Part shown: piece by piece, positions 63,255 to 64,000 of the stretch | How the letters are laid out: each line of letters starts with the position of its first letter | Numbering within the stretch: the stretch's first letter is position 1 | Source of the DNA: Pseudomonas solani | Lineage (GTDB): Bacteria; Pseudomonadota; Gammaproteobacteria; Pseudomonadales; Pseudomonadaceae | Assembly (NCBI RefSeq): GCF_026072635.1 | Contig: NZ_AP023081.1 | Span: 2,874,501-2,938,500, forward strand | Direction: 5' to 3' | DNA: 64,000 bases | Program-made: the position numbers and the translations under genes | The notes under the pieces: model-generated | Databases searched by the model: none | What the model was told of the DNA's origin: nothing | Seen by the model: only the letters and a program-made list of their open reading frames with translations

Positions 63255-64000
63255 GTGATTCGTTCGTTGTGTCTCTTGCTTCTCACCTGCTGCCTGGCGG
63301 CTTCCCTGGGCGCTGCTCCCGCATCCACGCCGGTCGCACCGGAGCCGCCGCTGCGTGAGTGGCTGGATCAGCACGAGCAGTTGCGTGCCGGCGTGGTACT
63401 GCAGGCGCCTTATGCACAGCTGGACCGCCGTCTGCAGCAGCTCTCCGGCGTCAACGTGGAGCTGCTCGATTGGGTCGCCGCCGCACTCGGCGTGCGCCTG
63501 GTCTGGCGCACCTTCGCCGATAACGCCGAGTTGGAGAGTGCCCTGCGCACCGGGCAGATCGACCTCGCGCCCGGTCTCAGTCAAACCCCTGCCGGCCTGC
63601 GCCTGTGGCTGTTCTCCGACCCCTATATGCGCGTGCCGCAGCTGGTGGTGGGGGAGCGCGGTAACGGCGGCGCCGTGGATATCGAGAAGCTCGGCGGTGA
63701 TGAGCCCGTGGCGGTGCGTGCACCCAGCGCGGTGGCGGACTACCTGCGCGCCACCTACTCCAATGTCGCCGTGCAGGGCGTGGGCAGTGAGCGCCAGGCC
63801 CTGCGTGCGGTGCTGGAGCAGCAGGTGAAGTTCGCGGTGATAGACGAGGCGCAGCTCAGCCGGCTGTCTCGCGAGCAGGAATTCTCCGGCCTTGCGGTGG
63901 TGGGCGACATCGGGTTTCCCCAGTTGCTGCGAGTGGCGACCCGGCGCGACTGGCCGCAGCTCTCCACGGCGGTGGACGCCGCCCTGCGCACCATTCCGCC
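63255..64000 (+). CDS. Sensor kinase N-terminal part with periplasmic binding domain (AgtS-like)
   Basis: The frame opens at GTG 63255 and runs off the window after 248 residues. A signal peptide (SLCLLLLTCCLAASLGAAPA) is followed by an SBP_bac_3-type domain (LREWLDQHEQLRAGVVLQAP, LDWVAAALGVRLVWR, GQIDLAPGLSQTPAG). In P. aeruginosa the gene at this position, after amgK-murU-djlA-DUF3530, encodes the AgtS sensor kinase, which responds to amino-sugar signals. The kinase domain itself is outside the window, so the call rests on the sensor domain and gene order. Confidence 0.75.
   Translation, partial: MIRSLCLLLLTCCLAASLGAAPASTPVAPEPPLREWLDQHEQLRAGVVLQAPYAQLDRRLQQLSGVNVELLDWVAAALGVRLVWRTFADNAELESALRTGQIDLAPGLSQTPAGLRLWLFSDPYMRVPQLVVGERGNGGAVDIEKLGGDEPVAVRAPSAVADYLRATYSNVAVQGVGSERQALRAVLEQQVKFAVIDEAQLSRLSREQEFSGLAVVGDIGFPQLLRVATRRDWPQLSTAVDAALRTIP

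Overview
The window is high-GC Pseudomonas-type chromosome. From 33.85 kb to the right end the gene order is the conserved Pseudomonas block tRNA-Ile2 / rmcA / rpoD / dnaG / rpsU // tsaD / plsY / folB / folK / cca / lipoprotein / spoVR / yeaH / prkA / glpE / apaH / apaG / rsmA / pdxA / surA / lptD // amgK / murU / djlA / DUF3530 / sensor kinase. I recognise it from the proteins and their order. The GatB/YqeY gene that usually lies between rpsU and dnaG is missing.

Layout. (1) 0-5.8 kb: a polyamine module with a partial FAD amine oxidase, a cupin repressor, a glutamine-synthetase-family ligase, a LysR regulator, a PotF-like binding protein and an agmatinase. (2) 5.8-11.3 kb: a short-chain acid module of CoA-transferase, GntP permease and sigma-54 activator. 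It has a recognisable -24/-12 promoter and three matching dyads upstream, and is surrounded by REP-like and tandem repeats. (3) 11.4-12.6 kb: a Pmp3 membrane peptide, then a phage-immunity remnant of a Bro-N antirepressor with a c4-type antisense RNA leader. (4) 12.6-33.85 kb: accessory DNA bracketed by the tRNA-Ile2 gene (33853-33929) and a decayed 3' copy of it (12550-12618) in direct orientation. It carries a type I restriction-modification operon whose last two genes are a Septu-like ATPase/HNH pair, a two-partner secretion locus (TpsB/TpsA) next to a divergent response regulator and hybrid kinase, and a ParDE-type toxin-antitoxin pair. No integrase is visible. (5) 33.85-64 kb: core genome.

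Sequence quality. Four genes (tpsA twice, the hybrid kinase, rmcA, pdxA) are each broken by the loss of one base in a G or C run, and restoring that base gives full-length proteins in every case. Because pdxA and rmcA are conserved core genes, assembly error in homopolymers is more likely than real decay. I list these genes as frameshifted but describe the whole products.

The most interesting item is the hsdR / hsdM / hsdS / ptuA-like / ptuB-like array. From hsdM onward each stop overlaps the next start, so a second ATPase-plus-nuclease defence module is translationally coupled to a type I restriction system on a tRNA-anchored island.
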